Assembly (NCBI GenBank): GCA_965243335.1
Contig: OZ251545.1
Location: 248,001 to 312,000, forward strand
Length of the DNA: 64,000 bases
Direction of reading: 5' to 3'
DNA from: JAJDXW01 sp965243335
Lineage (GTDB): Bacteria > Pseudomonadota > Gammaproteobacteria > HK1
The notes beneath the pieces are model-generated. The model did no database searches, had not been told where the DNA came from, and was given only the letters and a program-made list of their open reading frames with translations. Positions 1 to 8,132 of the stretch are shown in pieces. How positions within the stretch are numbered: the first letter of the stretch is position 1; each line of letters begins with the position of its first letter. Made by a program: the position numbers and the translations under genes.

Positions 1-800
1 TCCGCCTCGGCCTCCGCCCTCGCCGCGGCCTCGGCTTCGGCCCTCGCCGCCGCCGCGGCCTTGGCCTCGGCCGCCGCCGCCCTCTCGGCCTCGGCGCTCC
101 GGGCCGCCTCGGCCTCGGCCAGCTCCTCCCTCAGCAGCGGCATCAGGGAGAGCTGGGCGGTGGAGACCATGGCCTGGGCCTGCGCCAGAAGGGCGGACAG
201 CGCCGGGGGCGGATCGGCCTCCTCTGCCTCCGCCAGCTTGGCCTGGGCATTGGCCAGCGCGTTCTGCGCCTGGTCCAGCGACGTGTGCATATCCGCGAAG
301 ACGAGCTGGCCGGACACCATGGCGCCGGACGCTGCCAGCGCCTCGAGGGTCAGCTCCAACGCATCATCGACCGCCGCCAGGGCTTCGTCCGCCGCCGCCT
401 TCGCGGGGGCGTCGGCGGGGTCGGCGACCGGCTCGGCCGCCAGCTCCATTCGGAGCCGCTCCAGGTTCTGCCGCTCGGAGCTCACCAACTCGCGGGCCGC
501 CGTTCGCTGTTCGGGAGCGCTGGCCAAGGCCAGCGCGTCCTGGGCGGCCGCCAGGGACTCGCGAAGAGCCGCCATCCGTTCTTCCGCCGCATCGGCCCTT
601 GCGTTCGCCGCATCGACTCTTGCGTCGGCCGCATCGGCTCTTGCGTTCGCCGCCGCAAGCCGCTCCGAGCTTATGCCCGTGGAAGAGGAACAGGCGGCGA
701 GCAGTAGCATCGCGCCGATCGCAAGTACGCCCGGCAGAGGCGAAGACTCCGGCCGCAGGAAGGCGGAGGCAGGCTCTTTCAGTCCGCTGATAGCTCGCAT
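1..800 (-). CDS. Coiled-coil lipoprotein, C-terminus beyond left edge
   Basis: Reading from an ATG at 798-800, an uninterrupted frame runs off position 1, giving at least 266 residues. GGAG lies 8 bases before the ATG. The N-terminus has a signal peptide with a hydrophobic stretch ending in a lipobox (LLAAC, Cys 37), so it is probably an outer- or inner-membrane lipoprotein. After the Cys comes an alanine-rich helical region with an 11-residue-like periodicity (ARADAAD/ARVDAAN repeats). Further helical segments follow, and then almost pure Ala/Glu/Arg repeats (AEAERAAAAEAKAA) at the window edge, typical of a long coiled coil. A C-terminal peptidoglycan-binding or OmpA-like domain could follow but is not visible. 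I do not recognise a specific family. A 15-C tract lies about 100 bp upstream. Confidence 0.8.
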   Translation of the reverse strand, partial: MRAISGLKEPASAFLRPESSPLPGVLAIGAMLLLAACSSSTGISSERLAAANARADAADARVDAANARADAAEERMAALRESLAAAQDALALASAPEQRTAARELVSSERQNLERLRMELAAEPVADPADAPAKAAADEALAAVDDALELTLEALAASGAMVSGQLVFADMHTSLDQAQNALANAQAKLAEAEEADPPPALSALLAQAQAMVSTAQLSLMPLLREELAEAEAARSAEAERAAAAEAKAAAAARAEAEAAARAEAEA

Positions 801-898
801 GATCGATGCTCCAATTCTCTGACGGTCCGGCCAAGTCCTCGTCGCGGGTCCCCGCCATCTCCCGAAGAACTGCCGTTTGGCGATTGCGGGAGATTAAA

Positions 899-913
899 CC
901 CCCCCCCCCCCCC
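899..913. repeat. Homopolymeric C tract (15 C)
   Basis: An uninterrupted run of 15 C lies in the spacer upstream of the lipoprotein gene (start at 800, minus strand) and downstream of the cyclase gene (stop at 1076). In the lipoprotein transcription direction it is a poly-G run about 100 bp before the start codon, where slippage could alter promoter spacing or a leader. Confidence 0.85.
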
Positions 914-1075
914 GGCGTCAAGCTGGAGTTGCCCCGAGGCTTCCCGTCGTAACCGAATCGTTCGCCGAAATCGGGCAACGCTTACGCGAAGACATTCCCC
1001 CTTGTCCGCCGTCGCCATGGTCCGGCTCCCGGCCGGGAGCCGGAGCCCCGGCTTTCCCCGTCCTCCCGGGCTCGG

Positions 1076-2923
1076 CTACCCCCCATTGCGGCGCCCCCGC
1101 GCGGCCGGCGGGGGCAGAGTACCGGCGTCCTCGATGACGTAGACGGCGAGCGGCTCCCGGCGCCCCCGCACCCTGACCGCTTCGCTCCGCCAGGCCGAGA
1201 GATCGGCGCCCGCCCGGGCGGCCACGTCGGACGAGACCACGAGCTGGGCCGCGAACTCCTTCGACATCGACTCCAGCCGGCTCGCCGTGTTCACGGTGTC
1301 GCCCACCGCGGTGACCGACACCGCCTCGGCGTATCCCATCTCCCCGACGATGGCCGGCCCCACGTGGACCCCCATCCCGATCCGGAGCGGCTCCGGCAGG
1401 TCGGGCTCGAGCAGCTCGTTCAGCTCGCGGAGCGCTTCCGCCATCCCCTTCGCGGCCGCGAGGGCCTGCGCCGTCCCTGCCCCTGCCCCCGGCCCCGGCG
1501 CTGACCCGGCTCCGGCTGCCGCTCCCGCCCCCGCCGCGGGCGGCGCGTCGAGGCCGAAGAGGGCCATGATCCCGTCGCCGATGAACTTGTCGACCCGCCC
1601 GCCCGCCGCCTCGATCGCCTCCCCCATCGAGCGGAAGTAGCGGTTGAGCACGAACACCACGTCGTATGGCAGCTTCGTCTCGGCGAGGCCGGTGAACCCG
1701 CGGAGGTCGGCGAACAGCACCGTGACCGTCCGCTCCTCGCCCTGCATGGTCTTCGCCGCGCGCAGCCCGTCGCTCGGGCCGACGTTGGGGGGCAGGAGCG
1801 GCGTGACCGAGACGGCTGAGCGGGGGCGGAGCTGGCAGGCGAGGCGCACGTCCGGGGGAACCCCGATCCGGTCGAGGACCCGGCGTTCCTCCGGCGATGG
1901 GGGAGGCAGCCTCTCCCGCCCTTCGTGGATGCGGACCCGGCACGTCGAGCAGCGGCTCCGTCCGCCGCAGACCGAGGCGTGCGGGATGCCGTTCGCCCGG
2001 CTCGCTTCGAGGATCGAGACGCCGGGCGCGATCCGCACCTCGCGCCCCCCCGGATAGCGCACGCGCACCCGGTGGCGGCGGCGCTCCACCCCGAGGCGGA
2101 CGGCGCGCGCCGCGAGGACCGCGGCGAGCCCCGCGCCGAGGGCGGCGAGGATCCATCGCTCGACGGCGAGGAAGCGCTCCAGCTCCTCCAGGGCGGGGGC
2201 CCGGACCGCCGCCAGCAGCGCCTGCCGCCAGCCCGGGTCCTCGTCCAGGGCGGCGACCTCCCGTCCGGCGGCGACGAAGCCGAGGAGCGAGAAGACCGGC
2301 AGCAGCAGCGCCCCCGCGTGGAGGGCGGGGCGGGCGCGGCCGTACCAGGGCTTCAGCCGCAGCCAGTAGTGCAGCCCGATGCAGGCGTGGCCCCAGACCA
2401 CCAGGGTCGCGGCGGCTTGGCGCAGCGCGACCGTCGGATCGTGGGCCCAGAGCGCGAGCAGCACGTAGGCGTAGGTGTCGTCGGTCCCGTGGACGCGGGC
2501 GCTCGCGGCGGTCCCGAGCACGTGGATGACGAGCAGCGGCGGGATCGCGATCCCTAGCAGGAGCTGGACGGCTTCGGCGGGGGGCATCCGCCAGCCGCGG
2601 CGCTGGTAGACCGCGTGGTAGGCGAGCGCGAGATGGGTGAGGACGCTCACGAAGAAGACGGGGCCGGCCGGGGTCCCGCGCCAGAAGCGGAGGAACACGG
2701 TCCGGCCGGCTTCCAGCGCCTCGAGGGAGACGAGGCCGAGGGCATGGTTCAGCAGGTGGGTGGCGACGAAGAACGTCATCACCAGGCCGCTCGCGAGGCG
2801 CAGGTTGCGCGCCGTCCCGAGCCGCCGGACCCGCTGCCGGAAGGGGATGCGGGGGGCGGCGGGGGCGCCGCCGGTCGGGGCGGACGGGGCCGCGGGCGCG
2901 CCGGTCGGGGCGGGTTCGGTCAC
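1076..2923 (-). CDS. Membrane adenylate/guanylate cyclase with [2Fe-2S] ferredoxin domain
   Basis: 615 residues if started at the GTG at 2923, chosen because GGGAGAAG lies just upstream; a GTG at 2962 is also open. The N-terminal ~270 residues hold several hydrophobic helices with histidines, resembling a small cytochrome b/SdhC-like membrane module. Next is a plant-type [2Fe-2S] ferredoxin domain (about residues 290-385) with the cysteine pattern CGGRSRCSTC plus a later LACQ cysteine. The C-terminal class III nucleotide cyclase domain starts near residue 394, with the metal-binding Asp in LFADLRGFT and the second Asp in KFIGDGIMALFG. A Pro/Ala/Gly-rich insert interrupts the cyclase domain. 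By family knowledge it converts ATP (or GTP) to cyclic nucleotide at the inner membrane; redox sensing through the cluster is inference. Confidence 0.85.
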   Translation of the reverse strand: MTEPAPTGAPAAPSAPTGGAPAAPRIPFRQRVRRLGTARNLRLASGLVMTFFVATHLLNHALGLVSLEALEAGRTVFLRFWRGTPAGPVFFVSVLTHLALAYHAVYQRRGWRMPPAEAVQLLLGIAIPPLLVIHVLGTAASARVHGTDDTYAYVLLALWAHDPTVALRQAAATLVVWGHACIGLHYWLRLKPWYGRARPALHAGALLLPVFSLLGFVAAGREVAALDEDPGWRQALLAAVRAPALEELERFLAVERWILAALGAGLAAVLAARAVRLGVERRRHRVRVRYPGGREVRIAPGVSILEASRANGIPHASVCGGRSRCSTCRVRIHEGRERLPPPSPEERRVLDRIGVPPDVRLACQLRPRSAVSVTPLLPPNVGPSDGLRAAKTMQGEERTVTVLFADLRGFTGLAETKLPYDVVFVLNRYFRSMGEAIEAAGGRVDKFIGDGIMALFGLDAPPAAGAGAAAGAGSAPGPGAGAGTAQALAAAKGMAEALRELNELLEPDLPEPLRIGMGVHVGPAIVGEMGYAEAVSVTAVGDTVNTASRLESMSKEFAAQLVVSSDVAARAGADLSAWRSEAVRVRGRREPLAVYVIEDAGTLPPPAARGRRNGG

Positions 2924-3127
2924 TTCGCTTCTCCCGGCGCTGAGGGATGCGGCGGGCGCCACCGCCGTTCGCCCGCGCCGCCGCGCCCGGGATCGTAGCC
3001 CACGCCCGCGCCGCTGCCTCGCGCCCTCGCGCGGCTACCGCGACGTGCAGGCTGGTCGAAGATCGGAACCGCGGAGAATCCTGGGAACGGTGCGTCCCAC
3101 GGACCCGGGCGTTCTGGGAACGGCGCG

Positions 3128-3281
3128 TCCTGGGAACGCGGGCGTCTCGCCCGCATCGGGGGCAAAGCGCCCGTGGACGAAAGTGCGGGCGAGACGCCCG
3201 CGTTCCCAGGATGCCCACGTCCCCACGGCCGCGCCCGCGAGAGGTGTGCTCGACGAAAATTCCCGCCGCGCACCTGCCTCG
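3128..3281. repeat. Dispersed GC-rich hairpin repeat, copy 1
   Basis: Two inverted arms (about 3130-3155 and 3184-3209) read GGGAACGCGGGCGT...CCCGCA and its complement. They are followed by the family 3' portion (GTGTGCTCGACGAAAATTCC, then CGCGCACCTGCCTCG). It lies between the divergent cyclase and glxB genes. The same unit recurs at about ten places in the window. Confidence 0.75.
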
Positions 3282-3356
3282 CGGCGCGAAGGGATGGCGG
3301 GACGCGGTGCGGGGTAATATAGGCGCACGCTCGCAAGGGAGAGGCCGCGCGCCCTC

Positions 3357-4274
3357 ATGTGCGGAATCGTCGGACTCTACGCCAAGAACCCGGAGCTTCG
3401 CCCCCGGCTCGGGGCGCTGGTGTCGCCCATGCTGGTGGAGCTGGGCGACCGGGGGCCGGACAGCGCCGGGATCGCCTTCTACCGCCGCCCGGCGGCGCGG
3501 GGCGGCTCCAAGATCACCGTGCATCACGAGGACCCGGGGTACGACTGGGCGGCCCTGCGCACGGCGTTCGCGGCGGGGTGCGGCGGCCTGGACGTGGAGG
3601 ACGTGGGCTTGGAGGTGCGGGCGAGCCACGCGACCCTCACCTGCGCGCTGCCCCCCGAGCGGGCCGAGCGGTGGTTCGCCGGCGAACGCCCCGAGCTGCG
3701 GGTGATGAGCGCCGGCGACACCATCGAGCTCTACAAGGAGAAGGGGCTCCCCGAGGACGTGGTGAGCCGTTTCGGGTTCCGGGAGATCGACGGTACCCAT
3801 GCGCTCGGCCACACCCGGATGGCGACCGAGAGCGCCGTCACCACCGAGCACTCGCATCCCTTCTCGACCGGGCTCGATCTCTGCCTCGTGCACAACGGCT
3901 CGCTCTCCAACCACAACCGCCTGCGGCGGGAGCTGCGCCGCCGGGGGATCGCCTTCGCGACCGACAACGACACCGAGGTGGCGGCGGGCTACCTCACGTG
4001 GCGGCTGCGCGAGGGGGACGATCTCGACGCGGCGCTCGAAGCCGCCAACGAGGACCTGGACGGGTTCTATACCTTCGCGGTCGCGACCCGGGACGGCTTC
4101 GCGGTGCTCCGCGACCCCATCGCCTGCAAGCCCGCGGTGCTCGCGGAGACCGGGGACTGGGTGGCCATGGCCTCGGAGTTCCGGGCCATCGCCCCGCTGC
4201 CGGGGGCGGACCGCGCGGAGGTCTGGGAGCCCGCTCCGGGGCGGGTCTACCGGTGGGGCGGGGCGGCCTCGTGA
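3357..4274 (+). CDS. glxB: GlxB/MgsA-type class II glutamine amidotransferase
   Basis: 305 residues. Starts ATG-TGC-GGA, so removal of Met exposes the N-terminal Cys nucleophile (MCGIVGLY) of Ntn-type amidotransferases. SD-like AGGGAGAGG precedes it. Further class II motifs are the HTRMAT box and LVHNGSLSNHN about residue 180. Family role: releases ammonia from glutamine as the glutaminase subunit of a three-part glutamate-synthase-like enzyme (N-methylglutamate synthase MgsABC, or GlxBCD of rhizobia). The stop overlaps the GTG of glxC (GTGA), indicating translational coupling. Upstream of the RBS there is a TAATAT element at 3315-3320 that could be a -10 box, without a good -35. Distinguishing Mgs from Glx function is not possible from sequence alone. 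Confidence 0.88.
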   Translation: MCGIVGLYAKNPELRPRLGALVSPMLVELGDRGPDSAGIAFYRRPAARGGSKITVHHEDPGYDWAALRTAFAAGCGGLDVEDVGLEVRASHATLTCALPPERAERWFAGERPELRVMSAGDTIELYKEKGLPEDVVSRFGFREIDGTHALGHTRMATESAVTTEHSHPFSTGLDLCLVHNGSLSNHNRLRRELRRRGIAFATDNDTEVAAGYLTWRLREGDDLDAALEAANEDLDGFYTFAVATRDGFAVLRDPIACKPAVLAETGDWVAMASEFRAIAPLPGADRAEVWEPAPGRVYRWGGAAS

Positions 4275-5029
4275 GCGGCGCGCCGGCCCCGGTCGAGTTC
4301 GACCTCGCGGCGGGCGGCGTCCGCGCCCTGAACCGCTCGCTCCACCGCCTCGCGCCGGCCCGCGACAGCGACTGCGGCGGCGGGGACGAGGGCGGGAACG
4401 GGGACGCCGCCGGCATCGCCCCTCCGCCGCACTGGCGGATCCGCAATCCCGGCGGACGCCACGCCCTCTGCGTGGGGATGGAGGCCGAGGCGGAGGTCGA
4501 GGTCTTCGGGCACGTCGGCTACTACTGCGCCGGCATGAACCGGGCCGCGCACGTCGTCGTGCACGGCAACGCGGGGCCCGGCGTCGCCGAGAACATGATG
4601 TCGGGCTCGGTGCGGGTCAAGGGCAACGCCTCGCAGTCCGCCGGCGCCTCCGGGCGGGGCGGGCTCCTCGTCATCGAGGGGGACGCGAGCGCCCGCTGCG
4701 GCATCTCCATGAAGGGGATCGACGTCGTGGTGGCGGGGTCGGTGGGCCACATGAGCGCGTTCATGGCCCAGGCCGGCCGCCTCGTGGTCTGCGGCGACGC
4801 GGGCGCCGACCTCGGCGACTCCATCTACGAGGCGGCGCTGTTCGTGCGGGGGTCGGTCGCCTCGCTCGGCGCCGACTGCGTCGAGAAGGAGATGACGGGC
4901 GCGCACGTCGAGCGGCTCGGCGGCCTGCTGGCGGCGGCCGGGGTGGACGCCGACCCGAAGTCGTTCCGGCGCTACGGCTCGGCCCGGCGGCTCTACCACT
5001 TCCACGTGGACCGGGCGGCGGAGTATTGA
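4271..5029 (+). CDS. glxC: GlxC/MgsB, GltB C-terminal (GXGXG) beta-helix subunit
   Basis: 252 residues starting at a GTG that overlaps the glxB stop by four bases. The body is the right-handed beta-helix repeat of the glutamate synthase alpha-subunit C-terminal domain: successive turns with Gly-rich steps (GHVGYYCAGMN, VHGNAGPGVAENM, IEGDASARCG, VCGDAGADLGDS). It is believed to be structural, bridging the glutaminase and FMN synthase subunits. It belongs to the cluster glxB-glxC-glxD-glnT. The first ~55 residues are Gly/Asp-rich, a likely low-complexity expansion. Confidence 0.87.
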   Translation: MSGAPAPVEFDLAAGGVRALNRSLHRLAPARDSDCGGGDEGGNGDAAGIAPPPHWRIRNPGGRHALCVGMEAEAEVEVFGHVGYYCAGMNRAAHVVVHGNAGPGVAENMMSGSVRVKGNASQSAGASGRGGLLVIEGDASARCGISMKGIDVVVAGSVGHMSAFMAQAGRLVVCGDAGADLGDSIYEAALFVRGSVASLGADCVEKEMTGAHVERLGGLLAAAGVDADPKSFRRYGSARRLYHFHVDRAAEY

Positions 5030-5067
5030 ACGCGCCGGCTGGCGGGGCGGATCGAAGGGGAGGAGGC

Positions 5068-5163
5068 ATGAGAGCGAGCGTCGCGCGGCAACTTCCCGCG
5101 GGGAGCCGGAGGGGCGGCCCGCCGCCATCGCGCCGCCGCGTCGTCCGGAGCGCCCGGCCGTGA
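5068..5163 (+). CDS. Possible 31-residue leader ORF coupled to glxD
   Basis: An ATG at 5068 has a strong Shine-Dalgarno (GGGGAGGAGG one base upstream, closer than ideal). The frame codes for a basic, Arg/Pro-rich 31-residue peptide. Its TGA overlaps the GTG start of glxD (GTGA at 5160-5163), the arrangement used by the real gene junctions of this operon. No homology is recognised. It may instead be a chance frame in the 130-base glxC-glxD spacer, or serve only to deliver ribosomes to glxD. Confidence 0.3.
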   Translation: MRASVARQLPAGSRRGGPPPSRRRVVRSARP

Positions 5164-6491
5164 GCGGCGCTCCCCCAGACCGCCGCTGGCTGCGCGCGTC
5201 CGCCTCCTTTCCCGCGCCGGTCATCGCGGAGATCCACCGGGCGGCGGACGAGGGGGTGTACGACATTCGCGGGTTCGGCGCGAAGCGCCCGCTCCCCACC
5301 TTCGACGACCTGCTCCTGCTCGGCGCCTCGATGTCCCGCTACCCGCTCGAGGGCTACCGCGAGAAGTGCGAGACCGCGGTCACCATCGGCTCCCGCTTCG
5401 CCCGCCGCCCGCTCGAGCTCGCGATCCCGATCACCATCGCGGGGATGAGCTTCGGCGCGCTCGGCGCGAACGCGAAGCGCGCCATCGGCCGGGCGGCGAC
5501 CGCGATGGGCACCAGCACCACCACCGGGGACGGCGGGATGTCCCCCGAGGAGCGCGAGGCGTCGAAGCTCCTCGTCTACCAGGTGCTGCCGTCGCGCTAC
5601 GGCCTCGATCCCGACCACCTGCGGGCGTGCGACGCCGTCGAGGTGGTGGTGGGGCAGGGCGCGAAGCCGGGGGGCGGGGGGATGCTCCTCGGGCAGAAGA
5701 TCACCGAGCGCATCGCGGGGATGCGGGACCTCCCGGTGGGCATCGACCAGCGGAGCGCCTGCCGCCACCCGGACTGGACCGGCCCGGACGACCTCGAGAT
5801 CAAGATCCAGGAGCTGCGCGAGATCACCGACTGGGAGCTTCCGATCTACGTCAAGGTCGGGGCCGCGCGGGTCGGGTTCGACGTCGCCCTCGCGGTCAAG
5901 GCGGGGGCGGACGCGGTGGTCGTGGACGGGATGCAGGGCGGCACCGCCGCGACCCAGGACGTCTTCATCGAGCACGCGGGGGTTCCGACCCTCCCCGCCG
6001 TCCGCCAGGCGGTCGAGGCGCTGCAGGCGCTGGACGTGCACCGCAAGGTGCAGCTCATCGTGTCGGGCGGGATCCGCCACGGCGCGGACGCGGCGAAGGC
6101 GCTCGCGCTCGGAGCGGACGCGGTCTCCATCGGGACCGCCTCCCTCATCGCCCTCGGGTGCAACCGGGCCGACTACGTGGAGGACTACCACGCCCTCGGG
6201 ACCGAGCCCGGCTTCTGCCACCACTGCCATACCGGCCGCTGCCCGGTCGGCATCACCACCCAGGACGCGGGCCTCGAGGCGCGCCTCGACCCGGAGGAGG
6301 GCGCGCGGCGCCTCCGCAACTACCTCACCACCATGGTCCTCGAGCTCCAGACCCTCGCGCGCGCCTGCGGCAAGAGCCACGTGCTGAACCTCGAGCCCGA
6401 GGACCTCGCCGCGGTCACCGTCGAGGCGGCGGCAATGGCGCAGGTGCCGCTCGCGGGCACCGACTGGATCCCGGGGCGGTCGCGGGGGTAG
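5160..6491 (+). CDS. glxD: GlxD/MgsC, FMN-dependent glutamate synthase-like subunit
   Basis: 443 residues, GTG start. It matches the FMN/[3Fe-4S] synthase domain of glutamate synthase: PITIAGMSFGALGANAKRAIG near the N-terminus, GQGAKPGGGGMLLGQKI, TGDGGM, the KVGAARVGFDVALAVKAGADAVVVDGMQGGTAAT barrel strand, and a C-terminal Cys cluster (CHHCHTGRCPVGITTQ) for the iron-sulfur cluster. Family role: transfers amide nitrogen from glutamine to an acceptor (2-oxoglutarate with methylamine in MgsABC). It follows glxC and precedes glnT. The 240-base gap to glnT is made of GGCCCGGCCCG-type simple repeats and seems to hold no gene. Confidence 0.9.
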   Translation: MSGAPPDRRWLRASASFPAPVIAEIHRAADEGVYDIRGFGAKRPLPTFDDLLLLGASMSRYPLEGYREKCETAVTIGSRFARRPLELAIPITIAGMSFGALGANAKRAIGRAATAMGTSTTTGDGGMSPEEREASKLLVYQVLPSRYGLDPDHLRACDAVEVVVGQGAKPGGGGMLLGQKITERIAGMRDLPVGIDQRSACRHPDWTGPDDLEIKIQELREITDWELPIYVKVGAARVGFDVALAVKAGADAVVVDGMQGGTAATQDVFIEHAGVPTLPAVRQAVEALQALDVHRKVQLIVSGGIRHGADAAKALALGADAVSIGTASLIALGCNRADYVEDYHALGTEPGFCHHCHTGRCPVGITTQDAGLEARLDPEEGARRLRNYLTTMVLELQTLARACGKSHVLNLEPEDLAAVTVEAAAMAQVPLAGTDWIPGRSRG

Positions 6492-6731
6492 CGCGGGAGC
6501 GGCGGGTACGATCCCGGCGCCGACGCCGGCCGCGAGCCCGGCGCCCGGCCGGAGGGACGGGCCGCCCCCGGTCGATCCGGCTCGGGCGGGCGGGGCCGGG
6601 TCCACACCGGGGCTGGCCCGGATCGCCCCGGGCCGCTCCGACCTGATCCGGCCCGGCCCGGCCCGCTCCGGCCCGGCCCGGCCGGACCCGGGAGGCCGGA
6701 CGGCCGGAAACGAAACTCGGAGGCATCCACC

Positions 6732-8039
6732 ATGACCACAGACCTCGCCCAGCTCGCGAAGCAGGAAGGGATCCGGTACTTCCTCGTCTGCTTCGCCGAC
6801 CTCTTCGGAACCCTTCGCTCCAAGCTCGTGCCGGCGCGGGCGATCGGCGACATGCAGCGCGACGGAGCCGGCTTCGCCGGGTTCGCGGCGTGGCTCGACA
6901 TGACCCCCGCGGACCCGGACATGTTCGCGCTGCCGGATGCGGAGAGCCTCGTGCGGCTCCCCTGGCGGCCCGAGGTCGCGTGGCTGCCCGCCGACCTCCG
7001 GATGAACGGCGTGGAGGTCGAGGCGTCGCCCCGGGTCGTCCTCAAGCGCCGGATCGAGGCGGCGGCGCAGCGGGGCTTCCGGCTTCGCACCGGGGTCGAG
7101 TGCGAGTTCTTCCTCGTGAGCGAGGACGGAACCGCGCTCTCCGACGGGCGGGACGTGCAGGAGAAGCCCTGCTACGACCAGGCCGCGCTCATGCGCCGCT
7201 ACGACGTGATCAGCGAGATCTGCGACTACATGGAGCAGCTCGGCTGGAACCCGTACCAGAACGACCACGAGGACGCGAACGGCCAGTTCGAGATGAACTG
7301 GGAGTACGCCGACTGCCTCGCCACCGCCGACCGCCACGCCTTCTTCCGGTTCATGGTGAAGTCGGTGGCGGAGCGGCACGGCCTGCGCGCCACGTTCATG
7401 CCGAAGCCCTTCCTGCACCTCACCGGCAACGGCTGCCACGCCCACGTGTCGCTCTGGGACGCGGCCGGCGAGCGGAACCTCTTCCTCGACGAGGGGGACG
7501 AGATGGGCCTCTCGGGGCTCGCCTACCACTTCCTCGGCGGGGTGCTGCGCCACGCGGACGCGCTCTGCTCCCTGTTCAATCCGACCGTCAACAGCTACAA
7601 GCGGATCAACGCGCCGGTGACCGCGTCGGGCGCCACCTGGTCTCCGAACGCGGTGAGCTGGTCCGGCAACAACCGCACCCACCTGGTGCGGATCCCGGAG
7701 GCGGGCCGCTTCGAGCTCCGCCTGATGGACGGGGCGGTGAACCCGTACCTGCTCCAGGCCGGCCTCCTCGCCGCCGGCCTCGACGGGATCGCGGCGGAGC
7801 GCGACCCCGGGCGGCGCCTCGACGTCAACATGTACGAGGAAGGCGGGCGGGTGCGGGGCGTCAGGCGGCTGCCCCTGAACCTCCTCGACGCGGTCCGGCT
7901 CACCCAGAAGAGCCGCCCCCTGCGCGAGGCGCTGGGGGCGGAGTTCATCGACAGCTACTGCAAGCTCAAGCTCGCCGAGTGGGACAGCTACGCCCGCCAC
8001 CTCACCCAGTGGGAGCGCGACCACACCCTCGACGTGTAG
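6732..8039 (+). CDS. glnT: Type III glutamine synthetase (GlnT / gamma-glutamylmethylamide synthetase-like)
   Basis: 435 residues with GGAGG about 9 bases before the ATG. Glutamine synthetase landmarks are visible: GVECEFF and EANGQFEMN-like metal-binding glutamates (DHEDANGQFEMNWEY), the GNGCHAHVSLW histidine motif, and NNRTHLVRIP for the nucleotide/glutamate site. In this position after glxBCD the family is annotated GlnT (type III) or GmaS, which ligates methylamine to glutamate. GmaS clusters normally also carry mgdABCD (N-methylglutamate dehydrogenase), which is absent here. So ammonia assimilation or another amine is possible. Reaction assignment is from family and context. Confidence 0.88.
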   Translation: MTTDLAQLAKQEGIRYFLVCFADLFGTLRSKLVPARAIGDMQRDGAGFAGFAAWLDMTPADPDMFALPDAESLVRLPWRPEVAWLPADLRMNGVEVEASPRVVLKRRIEAAAQRGFRLRTGVECEFFLVSEDGTALSDGRDVQEKPCYDQAALMRRYDVISEICDYMEQLGWNPYQNDHEDANGQFEMNWEYADCLATADRHAFFRFMVKSVAERHGLRATFMPKPFLHLTGNGCHAHVSLWDAAGERNLFLDEGDEMGLSGLAYHFLGGVLRHADALCSLFNPTVNSYKRINAPVTASGATWSPNAVSWSGNNRTHLVRIPEAGRFELRLMDGAVNPYLLQAGLLAAGLDGIAAERDPGRRLDVNMYEEGGRVRGVRRLPLNLLDAVRLTQKSRPLREALGAEFIDSYCKLKLAEWDSYARHLTQWERDHTLDV

Positions 8040-8052
8040 CGCGCGCGCCGGC

Positions 8053-8112
8053 GCATTCTGGGAACGGCGCGTCCTGCGGACGCGGGCGCCCCTCGGGGCG
8101 GGCGAGGCCCGC
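8053..8112. repeat. Partial dispersed hairpin repeat, copy 2
   Basis: The 93-base gap between convergent glnT and the ligase gene contains only half of the repeat core (CTGGGAACGGCGCGTCCTGC, then GGACGCGGGCG), without its ends. Confidence 0.5.
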
Positions 8113-8132
8113 GAGGGCCGCCCCGGCGAAGG

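Noticed and set aside
3128..3281. Rho-independent terminators in the repeat hairpins
   Set aside because: The arms are GC-rich but no T-tract follows, and the same unit occurs in varied positions including inside cysG, so it is treated as a dispersed element.
918..3914. 998-codon minus-strand ORF
   Set aside because: Arg/Gly/Pro-rich antisense shadow of the cyclase and glxB region; high GC keeps alternative frames open. No domain recognisable.
4761..8024. 1087-codon minus-strand ORF
   Set aside because: Shadow of glxD and glnT, which carry clear motifs on the plus strand.
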